Shown: positions 35,371 through 44,892, counted from the stretch's first letter. The stretch: DNA of 64,000 bases from Flavisolibacter ginsengisoli DSM 18119 (GCF_900129295.1 NZ_FQUU01000003.1:310001-374000), one strand, 5' to 3'. Notes: a model not told the origin generated them from the letters alone. Translations and numbers: made by a program.

Positions 35371-37791
35371 TTATTTTCTTACTTCAGCATTAAGCTCTTT
35401 TTCCAGGGTATTCATTATCTTGTTCATCCATGTATCAATTTCCTTATCGGTCAATGTTTTTTCTTCATCCATAAATGTGAGATTGATGGCCATTGACTTT
35501 TTATCCTTTCCTAGTTTCTCACTTTCAAATACATCGAATAAGCGAACCTGTTGCAATTTGTTCAACCGCAGTTTGGATAATTGCTCACTGATATCTTTAT
35601 ATTTCATAGTTTTCGGAACTACTATAGCAAGGTCCCTTTCCACAGAAGGATACCTGGAGATCTCATTGAACTGAACTTTTTTATTGCCCACCTCTATAAT
35701 AGTATCCCAGTAAAGATCCGCAAAGAATACCGGCTGCTTTATATCAAATTTGGCCATAAGGTCATTTCGCACCTTTCCAAGCTCAGCTACTCTTTCCCCA
35801 TTATAAATAACAGAGAGTGCTGCTTCCAGTTCACTACTTTCTGACATGTCAAAAGCATCTGTCTTTACTCCCAGGGTAGCAAGAATTGATTTTGCCAATC
35901 CCTTCAAATAATAAATGTCTGAAGCCTTTGCAGTTTCCTTCCATTGTGTTTCTCCTAACTGCCCTGTTAAATATAAACACAGGTGTGACTTTTCATTGTA
36001 TTTACCTACACTGTTGGAAGCATAAGTTTTTCCAAATTCAAAAAAGCGAAGGTTGTTATTCTTACGGTTTATGTTGAATGATATTACTTCCAAAGCTGTA
36101 TGGAGCATGGAGGGTCTCATAATATCAAGTTCGCTGCTTAAGTTATTCAGCAACCTTACACTGTTCTTCAATTCTTCTGGAGAGAAATAAGCCGCATTGG
36201 TTATGGAATTGGTTAATATCTCCGTAAAGCCAAGACCTGTTAATACATTGGATATCTTTTCCTTTAAGATCTCGCCCCTGTAATCTTCTTCAATAGAAGG
36301 AGAGATGCTGATGGTAGTAGGGATATCAATATTGTCCAGGCCATCTATTCGCAATATTTCCTCCACAAGGTCCGCGGGCAAAGAAACATCGGGTTTGTGA
36401 TAAGGCACTGCCACTGTCAATGTATCCATGCTGTCTCTTTCAAGGGTAAATCCCAGGCTTTGTAAGATATTTTTAACCGTTTCGGGATGGTAATTTTTAC
36501 CGCTTAATTTTTTGAGGTAATGGTATTTGATAGATACCAGTGGCTTTGGCTGTGGATCAGGATATAGATCCACGATATCAGATGCTATATTACCGCCTGC
36601 AATTTCTTTTATTAGCATTGCAGCTCTTTTAACTACGTTAACCGTATTGGATATATCTATCCCTTTTTCAAACCTTGTAGCAGCATCTGTACGTAATCCA
36701 TGACGGAAGGAGGACTTACGGATAAATATTGGATCGAAATAGGCACTTTCAAGAAATATATTAGTTGTTTTATTGGTAACACCACTGTGCATTCCACCAA
36801 AAACACCAGCAATACACATCGGTTCTGCAGCATCACAGATCATCAGGTCTTCACTATTCAATTTTCTTTCTTTTTCATCCAGAGTAGTGAATAGCGTTCC
36901 TTCACTCATGGTCTTCACCACCACCTTATGTTCTTTTATTTTATCATAGTCAAATGCATGCAATGGTTGGCCAGTTTCATGCTGAATGAAATTTGTAATA
37001 TCTACTATATTATTGATAGGTCTTAATCCAATGGCTTTTAATCTTTCCTGCAACCATTTTGGCGACTCTTTCACCTGCACATTGGAAAGACATACACCCG
37101 AATACCTTTTGCAGGCCTTATTATTCTCTATTGTAATATCAATCTTTAAGGAGTTGGTATCTGCTTTGAAATCAAGTTTTGGCAATAAAGGCTTTACCTC
37201 TTTTTTATCATGGTGTGACAAGTAGGCACAAACATCTCTGGCAACACCCCAATGGCTCATGGCGTCCATTCGGTTTGGCGTAAGTCCGATTTCATATATG
37301 GTGTCACTAAAAGGTTGAAAATATTGTTCTGCAGTAGTTCCAACTTGGGCGTCTGCCGGGAGCACCATTATTCCTGCGTGTGAAGTACCTATTCCTATTT
37401 CATCCTCAGCGCAAATCATACCATAGCTTTCCACCCCCCTGATCTTAGCAACTTTCATAGTAAGCGGATCGCCTGAAGAAGGATAGATAGTTGTGCCAAC
37501 TGTGGCCACTACCACTTTTTGACCGGCAGCCACATTAGGAGCACCACAAACTATTTGAAGCGATTCGCCAGAACCTATGTCTACTTTTGTAAGCTTTAAT
37601 TTATCAGCATTGGGATGCTGTTCTGATGATAATACTTCACCAATTACAAGGCCTTTTAATCCGCCTTTTACTTCTTCAAACTGCTCCATTTTTTCCACCT
37701 CCAGGCCCACAGAGGTCAGGATTGTCGAAAGGCGATCAGGATCGATGGTAACAGGCAGATATTCACTTAGCCATTTATATGAAATAGTCAT
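35371..37791 (-). CDS. pheT: Phenylalanine-tRNA ligase beta subunit
   Basis: 806 residues. Order: N-terminal YKWLSEYLPVTI, EMAP/tRNA-binding domain with GLVIGEVLSSEQHPNADKL, the B3/B4 editing domain, B5 with KLSGKNYHPETVKNILQSLGF, catalytic-like core and the C-terminal FDX-ACB anticodon domain with ISRYPSVERDLAIVVPK. It pairs with PheS (not in window) to charge tRNA-Phe and edits Tyr-tRNA-Phe. First gene of a pheT - coiled coil - zapA unit; a minus-strand TATCTTTG (37819-37812) lies 20-28 bases upstream of the ATG but has no convincing -33 element. Confidence 0.96.
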   Translation of the reverse strand: MTISYKWLSEYLPVTIDPDRLSTILTSVGLEVEKMEQFEEVKGGLKGLVIGEVLSSEQHPNADKLKLTKVDIGSGESLQIVCGAPNVAAGQKVVVATVGTTIYPSSGDPLTMKVAKIRGVESYGMICAEDEIGIGTSHAGIMVLPADAQVGTTAEQYFQPFSDTIYEIGLTPNRMDAMSHWGVARDVCAYLSHHDKKEVKPLLPKLDFKADTNSLKIDITIENNKACKRYSGVCLSNVQVKESPKWLQERLKAIGLRPINNIVDITNFIQHETGQPLHAFDYDKIKEHKVVVKTMSEGTLFTTLDEKERKLNSEDLMICDAAEPMCIAGVFGGMHSGVTNKTTNIFLESAYFDPIFIRKSSFRHGLRTDAATRFEKGIDISNTVNVVKRAAMLIKEIAGGNIASDIVDLYPDPQPKPLVSIKYHYLKKLSGKNYHPETVKNILQSLGFTLERDSMDTLTVAVPYHKPDVSLPADLVEEILRIDGLDNIDIPTTISISPSIEEDYRGEILKEKISNVLTGLGFTEILTNSITNAAYFSPEELKNSVRLLNNLSSELDIMRPSMLHTALEVISFNINRKNNNLRFFEFGKTYASNSVGKYNEKSHLCLYLTGQLGETQWKETAKASDIYYLKGLAKSILATLGVKTDAFDMSESSELEAALSVIYNGERVAELGKVRNDLMAKFDIKQPVFFADLYWDTIIEVGNKKVQFNEISRYPSVERDLAIVVPKTMKYKDISEQLSKLRLNKLQQVRLFDVFESEKLGKDKKSMAINLTFMDEEKTLTDKEIDTWMNKIMNTLEKELNAEVRK

Positions 37792-38009
37792 TATAATAGA
37801 TTGTAGGTCGGCAAAGATAAGACTGGGGCGGAATTGCTGATTCTATTCCCAACGGGGATAAAAACTGAAATACCAATATAACAATTCCCTGGTCGTAAAT
37901 TCTTTCCATTTACTCTTAATTTATTCCCTTTCCCTAACCATCATGAAACTACCATGAATAGCTCTCATGGTCAAGGCAACTTTCACCATCTCTCAAGATT
38001 TTCCCATAA

Positions 38010-38099
38010 ATAAACCATAGATAAGCCGAGGATATCCCGACTCTATAAGAGTCGGCTTATCCTCGGGATATCCTCGGGATATCTTCGGGATATCTATGG
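38010..38099. repeat. Palindromic repeat with 11-bp tandem units, copy 2
   Basis: Core palindrome CCGACTCT-ATA-AGAGTCGG at 38037-38055, then four 11-bp units: TCGGCTTATCC (38052), TCGGGATATCC (38063), TCGGGATATCT (38074) and TCGGGATATCT (38085). Two inverted units lie left of the palindrome (AAGCCGAGGATATCCCGA, 38023-38040). The outer ends CCATAGAT (38015-38022) and ATCTATGG (38092-38099) also pair, so the whole block can fold as one long imperfect hairpin. Confidence 0.85.
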
Positions 38100-38600
38100 G
38101 ACATCCCCTCCTTTGTTTAGATTTTATCCTTTGGATGGCTAATAGTTCCAATGCAGGTATTATTAAGCTAAAGAGTTCTTTACCTGGAACAGCTTCTTCC
38201 AGGCTGCTTGTTATACATAACTTCAAATTCAATTTTCTATCCCTATTTCACTTTGCGGGTTAAACGAGAAAATGCAGATGGCATATAATGAGCTTCTACC
38301 CGGTAATTTCTGTTTATAGTATATGGAGGATTTTAGCGGATAACCTACTCAGAATTGAAATAACCCTTTTACTGTATCCCGGTAAATAAAAGGCATAAAA
38401 ATCTTTTCACAATGCGAATTGAATTGGTTTCAGGCAGGCCCCGCAACAGTTATAGATATTAATTAAGCAATGTAAAGAGCGCTTTCAGGCATAAAACTCC
38501 ATTCTGTAGTTTCTATCATTCCACCAAATGTTTTTGCCAATATATTTCTTGACAAAACTTGTGCACAAGCGACTGAAAGCTGCGCAAAAAAATCCAATTT

Positions 38601-38630
38601 TGTGGATATTTTGGTAATCAATGTGTATAA
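38601..38630 (-). promoter_or_regulatory. Two DnaA-box-like 9-mers upstream of dnaB
   Basis: Reverse strand ATATCCACA (38609-38601, one mismatch to TTATCCACA) and TTATACACA (38630-38622, matching TTATNCACA). They are 13 bases apart and in the same orientation. Confidence 0.3.
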
Positions 38631-38810
38631 GGGGTATATTAATGTGAGTGTTGAATGAATTTTCTGTGAATTAAAATATTCATCGAAAAAATGATTTTAG
38701 TACTTATGCCTGCATTTATATTCGCCGTCTGACTTACTGGGACCCTTCAGATAATAATCTGATAACAATAAATTAATAAAGCCAAACTAATTGAAAGCCC
38801 CTATAGGTCA

Positions 38811-38840
38811 TTGATCGAAAAAATCAATGGTTTAACTTTT
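38811..38840 (+). promoter_or_regulatory. Possible promoter for dnaB
   Basis: TTG at 38811-38813, 19-base spacer, TAACTTTT at 38833-38840 (one mismatch to TAnnTTTG). The leader would be only about 10 bases. Confidence 0.3.
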
Positions 38841-38855
38841 TGACGTACTTGAATT

Positions 38856-40409
38856 ATGGATCTTACTAACCTCAATCGGGATAAAAAGAATAGGAGAAAA
38901 GCCCCTTTAGATCTCAGCACAATGATCTATGGAAAGGTGCCGCCCCAGGCCAAAGACCTCGAGGAGGCAGTGCTGGGAGCGATCATGCTGGAAAAGGGTG
39001 CATTTGATGCAGTAATAGAGATCCTAAAGCCGGAATGTTTTTATGTAGATGCGCATCAAAGGATCTATAAAGCCATGCAAAGCCTGGCTAATAAAAGCCA
39101 GCCTATAGATATTTTAACTGTTGTTGAAGAGCTTCGCTTCAGAGAGGAACTGGACATTGTTGGGGGTCCTTATTATGTGACCAAGCTTACCAACGCCGTT
39201 GTTTCTTCAGCTAACATAGAGGCGCACTCCAGGATCGTCCTACAAAAATTCATACAAAGAGAACTTATCCGTATCAGTGGAGAGATCATTTCTGATGCCT
39301 ATGAGGACAGTACCGATGTTTTTGACCTGCTGGACCAGGCTGAAAGCAAAATGTATGAAGTAACCAGCAATCACTTAAAGAACAACTACGAATCCATCGA
39401 TTCTGTACTGGTAAAGACCATACAACGTATTGAGGATCTGAGACATAAGAACGAAGACATTACTGGTGTACCTAGTGGCTTCCCTTCGCTGGACAGGGTG
39501 ACCTATGGATGGCAAAGTACTGACCTTATTATCCTTGCAGCCCGTCCTGCGGTGGGTAAAACGGCTTTCGCCCTCAACCTTGCCCGTAGTGCAGCCCTGA
39601 GTGCCACCAAATCCACACCTGTTGCACTGTTTTCATTAGAAATGAGTGCCGGGCAGCTGGTTCAACGTATTCTCTCTGCTGAAAGTGAGATCCACCTGGA
39701 AAAGATTTCCCGTGGAAAAATGGAGGAGCATGAGATGAAGCAGCTGTATGCAAAGGGTATCCAAAGGTTGGCCCAGGCCCCCATTTACATTGATGATACC
39801 GCCGCATTGAACATCTTTGAATTAAGGGCTAAATGCCGCCGTTTGAAGAATACTGCGAATATCGGCCTGATCATTATCGATTATTTGCAGTTAATGAGCG
39901 GTACCGGCGAAAGAAATTCCAATCGTGAACAGGAAATCTCAACTATCTCAAGATCATTAAAAGGATTGGCAAAAGAGCTGCAGGTACCAATTATTGCACT
40001 GTCACAGTTAAGCCGTGAGGTGGAAAAAAGGAAGGATGGAAATAAGATGCCACAATTGAGTGACCTGAGGGAATCCGGAGCCATTGAACAGGATGCAGAT
40101 ATGGTAATGTTCCTCTACCGTCCTGAATACTATGATATCACCCAGGATGAAATGGGAGATAATAACAGGGGGGAAACACACGTTCGTATTGCCAAGCACC
40201 GGAATGGTTCTTTGGAAACGATCAAGCTCAGGGCCCTGCTACACATTCAAAAATTTGTGGAAGATGGCGGAGGCAATGATTTTGGCTCCTTTAACATGCC
40301 TTCTAATTTCAAGCCTGTATCTGGCAATGATGGCAATGGAGGCGCCAGAATGTTCATACAGACTGGAAGCAAAATGAATGACCTTCCCGACGATGAAGAT
40401 CCATTTTAG
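38856..40409 (+). CDS. dnaB: Replicative DNA helicase DnaB
   Basis: 517 residues. N-terminal helical collar domain (PPQAKDLEEAVLGAIMLEKG), linker helix, and RecA-like helicase domain with Walker A ARPAVGKTAFALNLARSA, H2 LFSLEMSAGQL, Walker B LIIIDYLQLMSG and the SQLSREVEKR and KHRNG motifs. It unwinds DNA at the fork as a hexamer. No intein interrupts the P-loop. The acidic C-terminus ends DLPDDEDPF. Monocistronic, with a terminator that separates it from rsmE. Confidence 0.97.
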   Translation: MDLTNLNRDKKNRRKAPLDLSTMIYGKVPPQAKDLEEAVLGAIMLEKGAFDAVIEILKPECFYVDAHQRIYKAMQSLANKSQPIDILTVVEELRFREELDIVGGPYYVTKLTNAVVSSANIEAHSRIVLQKFIQRELIRISGEIISDAYEDSTDVFDLLDQAESKMYEVTSNHLKNNYESIDSVLVKTIQRIEDLRHKNEDITGVPSGFPSLDRVTYGWQSTDLIILAARPAVGKTAFALNLARSAALSATKSTPVALFSLEMSAGQLVQRILSAESEIHLEKISRGKMEEHEMKQLYAKGIQRLAQAPIYIDDTAALNIFELRAKCRRLKNTANIGLIIIDYLQLMSGTGERNSNREQEISTISRSLKGLAKELQVPIIALSQLSREVEKRKDGNKMPQLSDLRESGAIEQDADMVMFLYRPEYYDITQDEMGDNNRGETHVRIAKHRNGSLETIKLRALLHIQKFVEDGGGNDFGSFNMPSNFKPVSGNDGNGGARMFIQTGSKMNDLPDDEDPF

Positions 40410-40430
40410 TTACTAACTTTTCCATTATAC

Positions 40431-40454
40431 AAGCTCCTCATGGGAGCTTTTTTT
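40431..40454 (+). terminator. Terminator after dnaB
   Basis: Stem AAGCTCC / GGAGCTT with a TCATG loop and a run of T after it. Confidence 0.8.
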
Positions 40455-40508
40455 ATTACCGGAAGAACCATTCTATTGTTTATAATAAAAATGAATTTTC
40501 TTCGCAGT

Positions 40509-41216
40509 ATGGCCCTGCCTTTTTTTTATGTTGCAAACCTGGATGCTAAATCCATCTTACTTGATGAAGACACCTCAAAGCATGTGGTAATGGTGTTGAG
40601 AATGAAAAGGGGAGAAGAATTACTGCTAACTGATGGGAAAGGGAAAAAAGTGATTGCGCGGATTGTTGATGGCAACAGGAAAAAGTGTGTGGTGGATATT
40701 TTATCATCTGAAATAGATACACCACGAAAGAGGAAAGTTTCAGTTGGAATTTCTATTATTAAAAACACCGCAAGGTTTGAATGGTTTCTTGAAAAAGCCA
40801 CAGAAATTGGTGTCAGTGAGATTTATCCAATGATCTGTGAAAGAACAGAAAAAGGAAAATTCAGGTATGAGCGGATGCAAAATATCCTTGTAAGTGCAAT
40901 GCTGCAATCGCAGCAATCTATGTTACCAAAATTGCAAGAACCAACAAATTTTGGAAATGTGCTGAACAAGGAAAACTATATGCAAAAGTTTATTGCACAT
41001 TGTGTGGAGAGCGACAAGAAATCGCTGTTCGATTATAATTCACGTGAAGAGAGTACTTCAACGCTTGTGCTAATAGGGCCTGAAGGAGATTTTACCTCAG
41101 AAGAAATTTCACAAGCTCTATCCCACGATTTTATCCCTGTTGCTCTTGGCGAAACAAGGTTGAGAACAGAAACTGCCGGCCTTGTGGCTGCAACCTTACT
41201 TTGTATTGCGCATTAA
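40509..41216 (+). CDS. rsmE: 16S rRNA (uracil-1498-N3)-methyltransferase
   Basis: 235 residues from ATG 40509 (MALPFFYVANLD matches the usual N-terminus; ATG 40491 would add six residues; a still longer frame starts inside the terminator). The N-terminal PUA-like part recognises rRNA, and the SPOUT knot has FLEKATEIGVSEIYPMICERTEK, LIGPEGDFTSEE and ALGETRLRTETAGLVA. The 3' end overlaps that of the converging terC gene by four bases. Confidence 0.93.
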   Translation: MALPFFYVANLDAKSILLDEDTSKHVVMVLRMKRGEELLLTDGKGKKVIARIVDGNRKKCVVDILSSEIDTPRKRKVSVGISIIKNTARFEWFLEKATEIGVSEIYPMICERTEKGKFRYERMQNILVSAMLQSQQSMLPKLQEPTNFGNVLNKENYMQKFIAHCVESDKKSLFDYNSREESTSTLVLIGPEGDFTSEEISQALSHDFIPVALGETRLRTETAGLVAATLLCIAH

Positions 41217-42016
41217 TGAGCTAAATCGGAATCAATAGGTGTGTCTTCATTCAATACAGGTTCGTGTAATTTCACTACTCTTCTTTTAGCAGATTTCTTG
41301 CGCATGGTCATATTCAGCACTTCCACCAGGAAGGAGAAGGCCATACCGAAATAAATATAATTTTTCAGGTGTAGTGTTTCTGCACTTTCAGCATCCCATC
41401 CTTCAATGACAAGGCTTAATCCTATCATTACCAGGAAAGAAAGAGCAAGCATTTTAAGTGTTGGATGCTTATGGATAAAAGAAGATATTTTAGGACTGAA
41501 TAAAAACATAATGATCATGGCAATAATAACAGCACCAATCATTATTTCCACATGTTTGGCTGTGCCTCCAGCTGTTATCACGCTGTCGAAAGAGAAAACA
41601 GTATCAATGAGCATGATCTGTACAATGCCTTGCATTAATGAAAGATGTACAGGCTTTAACTGGTAATCTTCATGGTCTTCCCCTTCCAGTTTTCCATGTA
41701 TCTCTTTTACAGATTTATAGATCAGGAACAAGCCTCCAACAAGCATAACAAGACTGGCCAGGTCAAAGCCTTTACCAAAAAGTGTGAACAATGGTTTTCC
41801 CTTCTGTAATAACAGCCAGCTTAATCCCATTAACAATATGCTCCTGATAATGATGCCGGAAACCATCCATGCTCGCCGGGCTTTTTTCTTGTTTTCATTT
41901 TTAAGTCTGTTAATGATGATGCTGACGAATATTACATTGTCAATGCCCAGCACTACTTCTAATATGACAAGAACTATAAAACTTATTAAACTCTCTGTTG
42001 TAAATAAATATTCCAT
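41213..42016 (-). CDS. TerC-family integral membrane protein
   Basis: 267 residues with about seven hydrophobic segments. The family motifs are LEVVLGIDNVIFVSIIINRL near residue 20 and FSFDSVITAGG near 143, each with an intramembrane aspartate that probably binds Mn2+ or another cation. TerC-like proteins are now seen as Mn2+ exporters that protect or supply secreted metalloenzymes, and some are named for tellurite resistance; no tellurite genes lie nearby. Last of a pair following pyrD (gap 32 bases) in the same direction. Confidence 0.88.
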   Translation of the reverse strand: MEYLFTTESLISFIVLVILEVVLGIDNVIFVSIIINRLKNENKKKARRAWMVSGIIIRSILLMGLSWLLLQKGKPLFTLFGKGFDLASLVMLVGGLFLIYKSVKEIHGKLEGEDHEDYQLKPVHLSLMQGIVQIMLIDTVFSFDSVITAGGTAKHVEIMIGAVIIAMIIMFLFSPKISSFIHKHPTLKMLALSFLVMIGLSLVIEGWDAESAETLHLKNYIYFGMAFSFLVEVLNMTMRKKSAKRRVVKLHEPVLNEDTPIDSDLAH

Positions 42017-42048
42017 GAATAGGGAAACTATTTTGGGTGTATGTATGG

Positions 42049-43086
42049 TTATAATGACTTACAGATCTTTTTAACAATAACCGGACCTTGATATATAAAA
42101 CCGGTCCACACTTCCAAAAGAGAAGCACCGGCACTCATCTTCTTTTTGGCATCAGCAGCGGTAAAAATTCCGCCACTACCTATCACAGGTATGGTGCCCT
42201 TTGTTTTTTCAGTGATGTAAGCCAGTACTTCTGTTGATCGTTCTTCCAATGGTTTACCACTAAGCCCTCCCGCGCCAATTGATTGTATTTGGTCGGTGGA
42301 GATGGAAAGTTTGTCCCTGCTGATAGTAGTATTTGTAGCCACGAGCCCATCAAGCTTTATTTCATTAGCCAGGTCAATCACATCATCCAGTTGTAACCAG
42401 GAAAGATCCGGAGCAATTTTCAGTAGTATGGGCTTAGCTACAGGGAATGCTTGATTCAAAGACTGCAGGTGCATCAGTATTTTTTTCAGAGCGTCTTTTT
42501 CCTGCAGTTCTCTCAATCCTGGGGTATTGGGTGAACTAACATTTACCACAAAGAAATCAACATAAGGATGAAGTGCATTAAAGCAGATCTCGTAATCTTT
42601 CCATGCTTCCTCGTTGGGTGTAATTTTGTTTTTGCCAATATTGCCTCCAATAATGAATGGTGTGAGATTTTGTGAGGTTTCAGCATTTCTCCACCGCTTT
42701 AATCTTTCAGCGATCACTTCTACGCCATCATTATTAAAACCCATCCTGTTGATCAATGCCTTATCAGCCGGCAGGCGAAAAACCCTTGGCTTATCATTAC
42801 CAGGCTGGGGCTTAGGAGTAACAGTTCCAATTTCTACAAAACCAAAGCCCAGGACTTCAAGCTCCCGTAAGTATTGTGCATTTTTATCAAAACCTGCTCC
42901 AAGACCTATAGGATTTTTAAAATGTATACCAAAGAGTTTGACTTCCTTTTGAGGGGCTGCAAAATAATTATGTAAGATGTTTTTCACAAAAGAAACTGAA
43001 CAGGCCGTTTTCAATAATTCCATTGAAATGGAATGAGCTGTTTCAGGTGAAAAAAGAAATAAAATACGCCGAAGAAACTTGTACAT
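42049..43086 (-). CDS. pyrD: Dihydroorotate dehydrogenase (quinone)
   Basis: 345 residues from ATG 43086 (an in-frame TTG at 43128 is not needed). An N-terminal amphipathic helix (MYKFLRRILFLFSPETAHSI) anchors class 2 enzymes to the membrane. FMN-barrel motifs: NPIGLGAGFDKNA, EIGTVTPKPQPGNDKPR, VVNVSSPNTPGLRELQ with the catalytic serine, GLVATNTT and PVIGSGGI. It oxidises dihydroorotate to orotate with quinone, the fourth step of pyrimidine synthesis. Confidence 0.95.
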   Translation of the reverse strand: MYKFLRRILFLFSPETAHSISMELLKTACSVSFVKNILHNYFAAPQKEVKLFGIHFKNPIGLGAGFDKNAQYLRELEVLGFGFVEIGTVTPKPQPGNDKPRVFRLPADKALINRMGFNNDGVEVIAERLKRWRNAETSQNLTPFIIGGNIGKNKITPNEEAWKDYEICFNALHPYVDFFVVNVSSPNTPGLRELQEKDALKKILMHLQSLNQAFPVAKPILLKIAPDLSWLQLDDVIDLANEIKLDGLVATNTTISRDKLSISTDQIQSIGAGGLSGKPLEERSTEVLAYITEKTKGTIPVIGSGGIFTAADAKKKMSAGASLLEVWTGFIYQGPVIVKKICKSL

Positions 43087-43187
43087 GGGTGTGCGAAGAT
43101 AGTAATTGAGAGTATTTAGGGCAGGCAAATTGGTTGTTGATGCAACTAAAACACAAATTCTGTACTTTTAAGTATAATCTCTAAGGT

Positions 43188-44363
43188 ATGCAGGAAGCTT
43201 ATATAGTAGCAGGATACAGAACAGCAGTGGGTAAAGCTAAAAAAGGTGGTTTTAGATTTTACAGACCGGATGACCTGGCCATTAACCTTATAAAAGGCTT
43301 ATTGGCATCGGTGCCCCAACTGGATAAGAATTTAGTAGATGATGTAATAGTTGGTAATGCTGTACCGGAGGCTGAACAAGGCTTGCAAGTGGGACGTATC
43401 ATTGCTGCCCGCGCCATTGGTTATGATATTCCAGGGATGACTGTGAACAGGTATTGTGCTTCTGGTTTGGAAACAATTGCAATTGCTACAGCTAAGATCC
43501 GCATGGGAATGGCAGATTGCATAATTGCTGGAGGAACAGAAAGCATGAGCCTAGTGCCTACAGCAGGGTGGAAAACTGTGCCTTCCTATTCTATTGCCAA
43601 AGATGATCCTGATTATTATTTAAGCATGGGTCTTACAGCGGAAGAAGTGGCTAAGGAATATAAGGTTAGCAGGGAGGACCAGGATGAGTTTTCCTACCGG
43701 TCGCATCAAAAGGCAATCAATGCTATAGATAAGGGGTATTTACAGGAAGGTATTCTACCTATGGAAGTGGAAGAGGTGTACCTTGACGATAAAGGCAAAA
43801 GGCAGAAAAGGAGCTTTACAGTAGCTATTGATGAAGGTCCCAGGAAGGACACGTCTGTAGAGGTATTGTCGAAATTAAAGCCGGCATTTGCCGCTGGCGG
43901 TTGCGTAACAGCTGGTAATTCATCACAGACAAGTGACGGGGCTGCATTTGTAATTGTTATGAGTGAAAAACTGGTTAAGCAGTTGGGTCTTACTCCAATA
44001 GGAAGACTGGTAGCTTGTGCATCGGCTGGCGTAGAGCCCCGGATAATGGGAATTGGGCCTGTTGCAGCTATTCCAAAAGTTTTAAAGCAGGCTAATATGA
44101 ATCTTGGTGATATAGACACTATAGAGTTGAATGAAGCTTTTGCTTCCCAGTCTATTGCGGTCATCAGGGAAGCTGGATTGGATCCGGAAAAAGTAAATCC
44201 GAACGGGGGCGCTATTGCTTTGGGTCATCCATTAGGATGTACGGGAGCCAAGTTGACCATCCAGGTTTTAAAAGATTTGAAACGCTCGGGTAAAAAATAT
44301 GGAATGGTAACAGCATGCGTAGGTGGGGGTCAAGGTATAGCAGGAATTATTGAAAACCTGTAG
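43188..44363 (+). CDS. Acetyl-CoA C-acyltransferase (thiolase)
   Basis: 391 residues. Nucleophile cysteine in NRYCASGLETIA, the GGTESMSLVP block, histidine and second cysteine in GGAIALGHPLGCTGAK and CVGGGQGIAGI. The family either breaks down 3-ketoacyl-CoA in beta-oxidation or makes acetoacetyl-CoA. The FadA-like length and absence of an acetoacetate context favour beta-oxidation, though no FadB-type partner is next to it. A TTG-N23-TACTTTTA arrangement before the ATG is a weak promoter candidate. Confidence 0.92.
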   Translation: MQEAYIVAGYRTAVGKAKKGGFRFYRPDDLAINLIKGLLASVPQLDKNLVDDVIVGNAVPEAEQGLQVGRIIAARAIGYDIPGMTVNRYCASGLETIAIATAKIRMGMADCIIAGGTESMSLVPTAGWKTVPSYSIAKDDPDYYLSMGLTAEEVAKEYKVSREDQDEFSYRSHQKAINAIDKGYLQEGILPMEVEEVYLDDKGKRQKRSFTVAIDEGPRKDTSVEVLSKLKPAFAAGGCVTAGNSSQTSDGAAFVIVMSEKLVKQLGLTPIGRLVACASAGVEPRIMGIGPVAAIPKVLKQANMNLGDIDTIELNEAFASQSIAVIREAGLDPEKVNPNGGAIALGHPLGCTGAKLTIQVLKDLKRSGKKYGMVTACVGGGQGIAGIIENL

Positions 44364-44414
44364 TTATTGATGAGCTAAGCATTTAATAATCAACATATTT
44401 AATCTCACATATCC

Positions 44415-44445
44415 TTGCATTTATGGGTAGAAATTGTTAAGTTTG
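44415..44445 (+). promoter_or_regulatory. Bacteroidota-type promoter for the single-domain response regulator
   Basis: TTG at 44415-44417, 20-base spacer, exact TAAGTTTG at 44438-44445. It places the transcription start after the TTG at 44434, which argues for the ATG at 44458 as the true start codon. Confidence 0.6.
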
Positions 44446-44457
44446 GTTAACACCAAA

Positions 44458-44877
44458 ATGCAACCTATGCCACTTCCACAACCCACCAAAATCCTCTACG
44501 TTGACGATGACATGGACGACCGGTATTTTATGAGCCTGTCGATAACTGAAACCGGTACTAATGCTGATCTTGTTTGTGCTTCCAATGGAGCAGATGCCAT
44601 TGAATATTTAAATTCAATCAATACATCTGATCTTCCAGCATTGATCATCCTGGACCTGAACATGCCGAAATGGGATGGTACGGAAACCTTACATTATCTT
44701 AAAAAGCAACCTCATCTTGCTGATATACCCGTTGTGATCCTTACGACATCTAATAGTAATGCGGATAGGGAGAAATGTGCACTATTGGGTGCCAGCTCCT
44801 ATTATACCAAACCGTACAGATTCGATGAATATAAACAGATCATCAACAGCTTTGGATCTATCCTTGCCCACTCATAG
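44458..44877 (+). CDS. Single-domain response regulator (Rcp1/CheY-like)
   Basis: 139 residues, receiver only. Acidic pair in ILYVDDDMDDRYF, phospho-acceptor aspartate in LIILDLNMPKWDG, threonine in VVILTTSNSNADR and lysine in SYYTKPYRFDEY. No output domain, so it must act by protein contact. Bacteroidota use many such regulators with phytochrome-type or hybrid kinases; none is adjacent. The start was moved from TTG 44434 to ATG 44458 because a promoter box lies between. Confidence 0.88.
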   Translation: MQPMPLPQPTKILYVDDDMDDRYFMSLSITETGTNADLVCASNGADAIEYLNSINTSDLPALIILDLNMPKWDGTETLHYLKKQPHLADIPVVILTTSNSNADREKCALLGASSYYTKPYRFDEYKQIINSFGSILAHS

Positions 44878-44892
44878 TCTTAACTAAATTTG
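44864..44892 (+). promoter_or_regulatory. Bacteroidota-type promoter of the small protein / TonB receptor unit
   Basis: TTG at 44864-44866, 18-base spacer, exact TAAATTTG at 44885-44892. It overlaps the end of the response-regulator gene and gives a leader of about 70 bases. Confidence 0.55.

Larger units (their letters stand above)
37792..38855. other. Non-coding region of about 1.06 kb between pheT and dnaB
   Basis: The largest gap in the window. It holds the second copy of the palindromic/tandem repeat (38010-38099), two DnaA-box-like 9-mers (38601-38630), a TTGTGCACAAG palindrome at 38559-38569 and a possible dnaB promoter at 38811-38840. The 79-codon minus-strand frame over the repeat is not coding-like. 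AT content is high between 38380 and 38850. No structured RNA was identified. Confidence 0.6.

Noticed and set aside
37993-38232. 79-codon minus-strand frame in the pheT-dnaB gap
   Set aside because: It runs straight through the palindromic tandem repeat, whose 11-bp units cause the apparent peptide periodicity.
37792-38855. Assignment of this gap as the chromosomal origin
   Set aside because: Only two imperfect DnaA boxes were found, no dnaA or parAB neighbours and no skew data; kept as a low-interest suggestion only.
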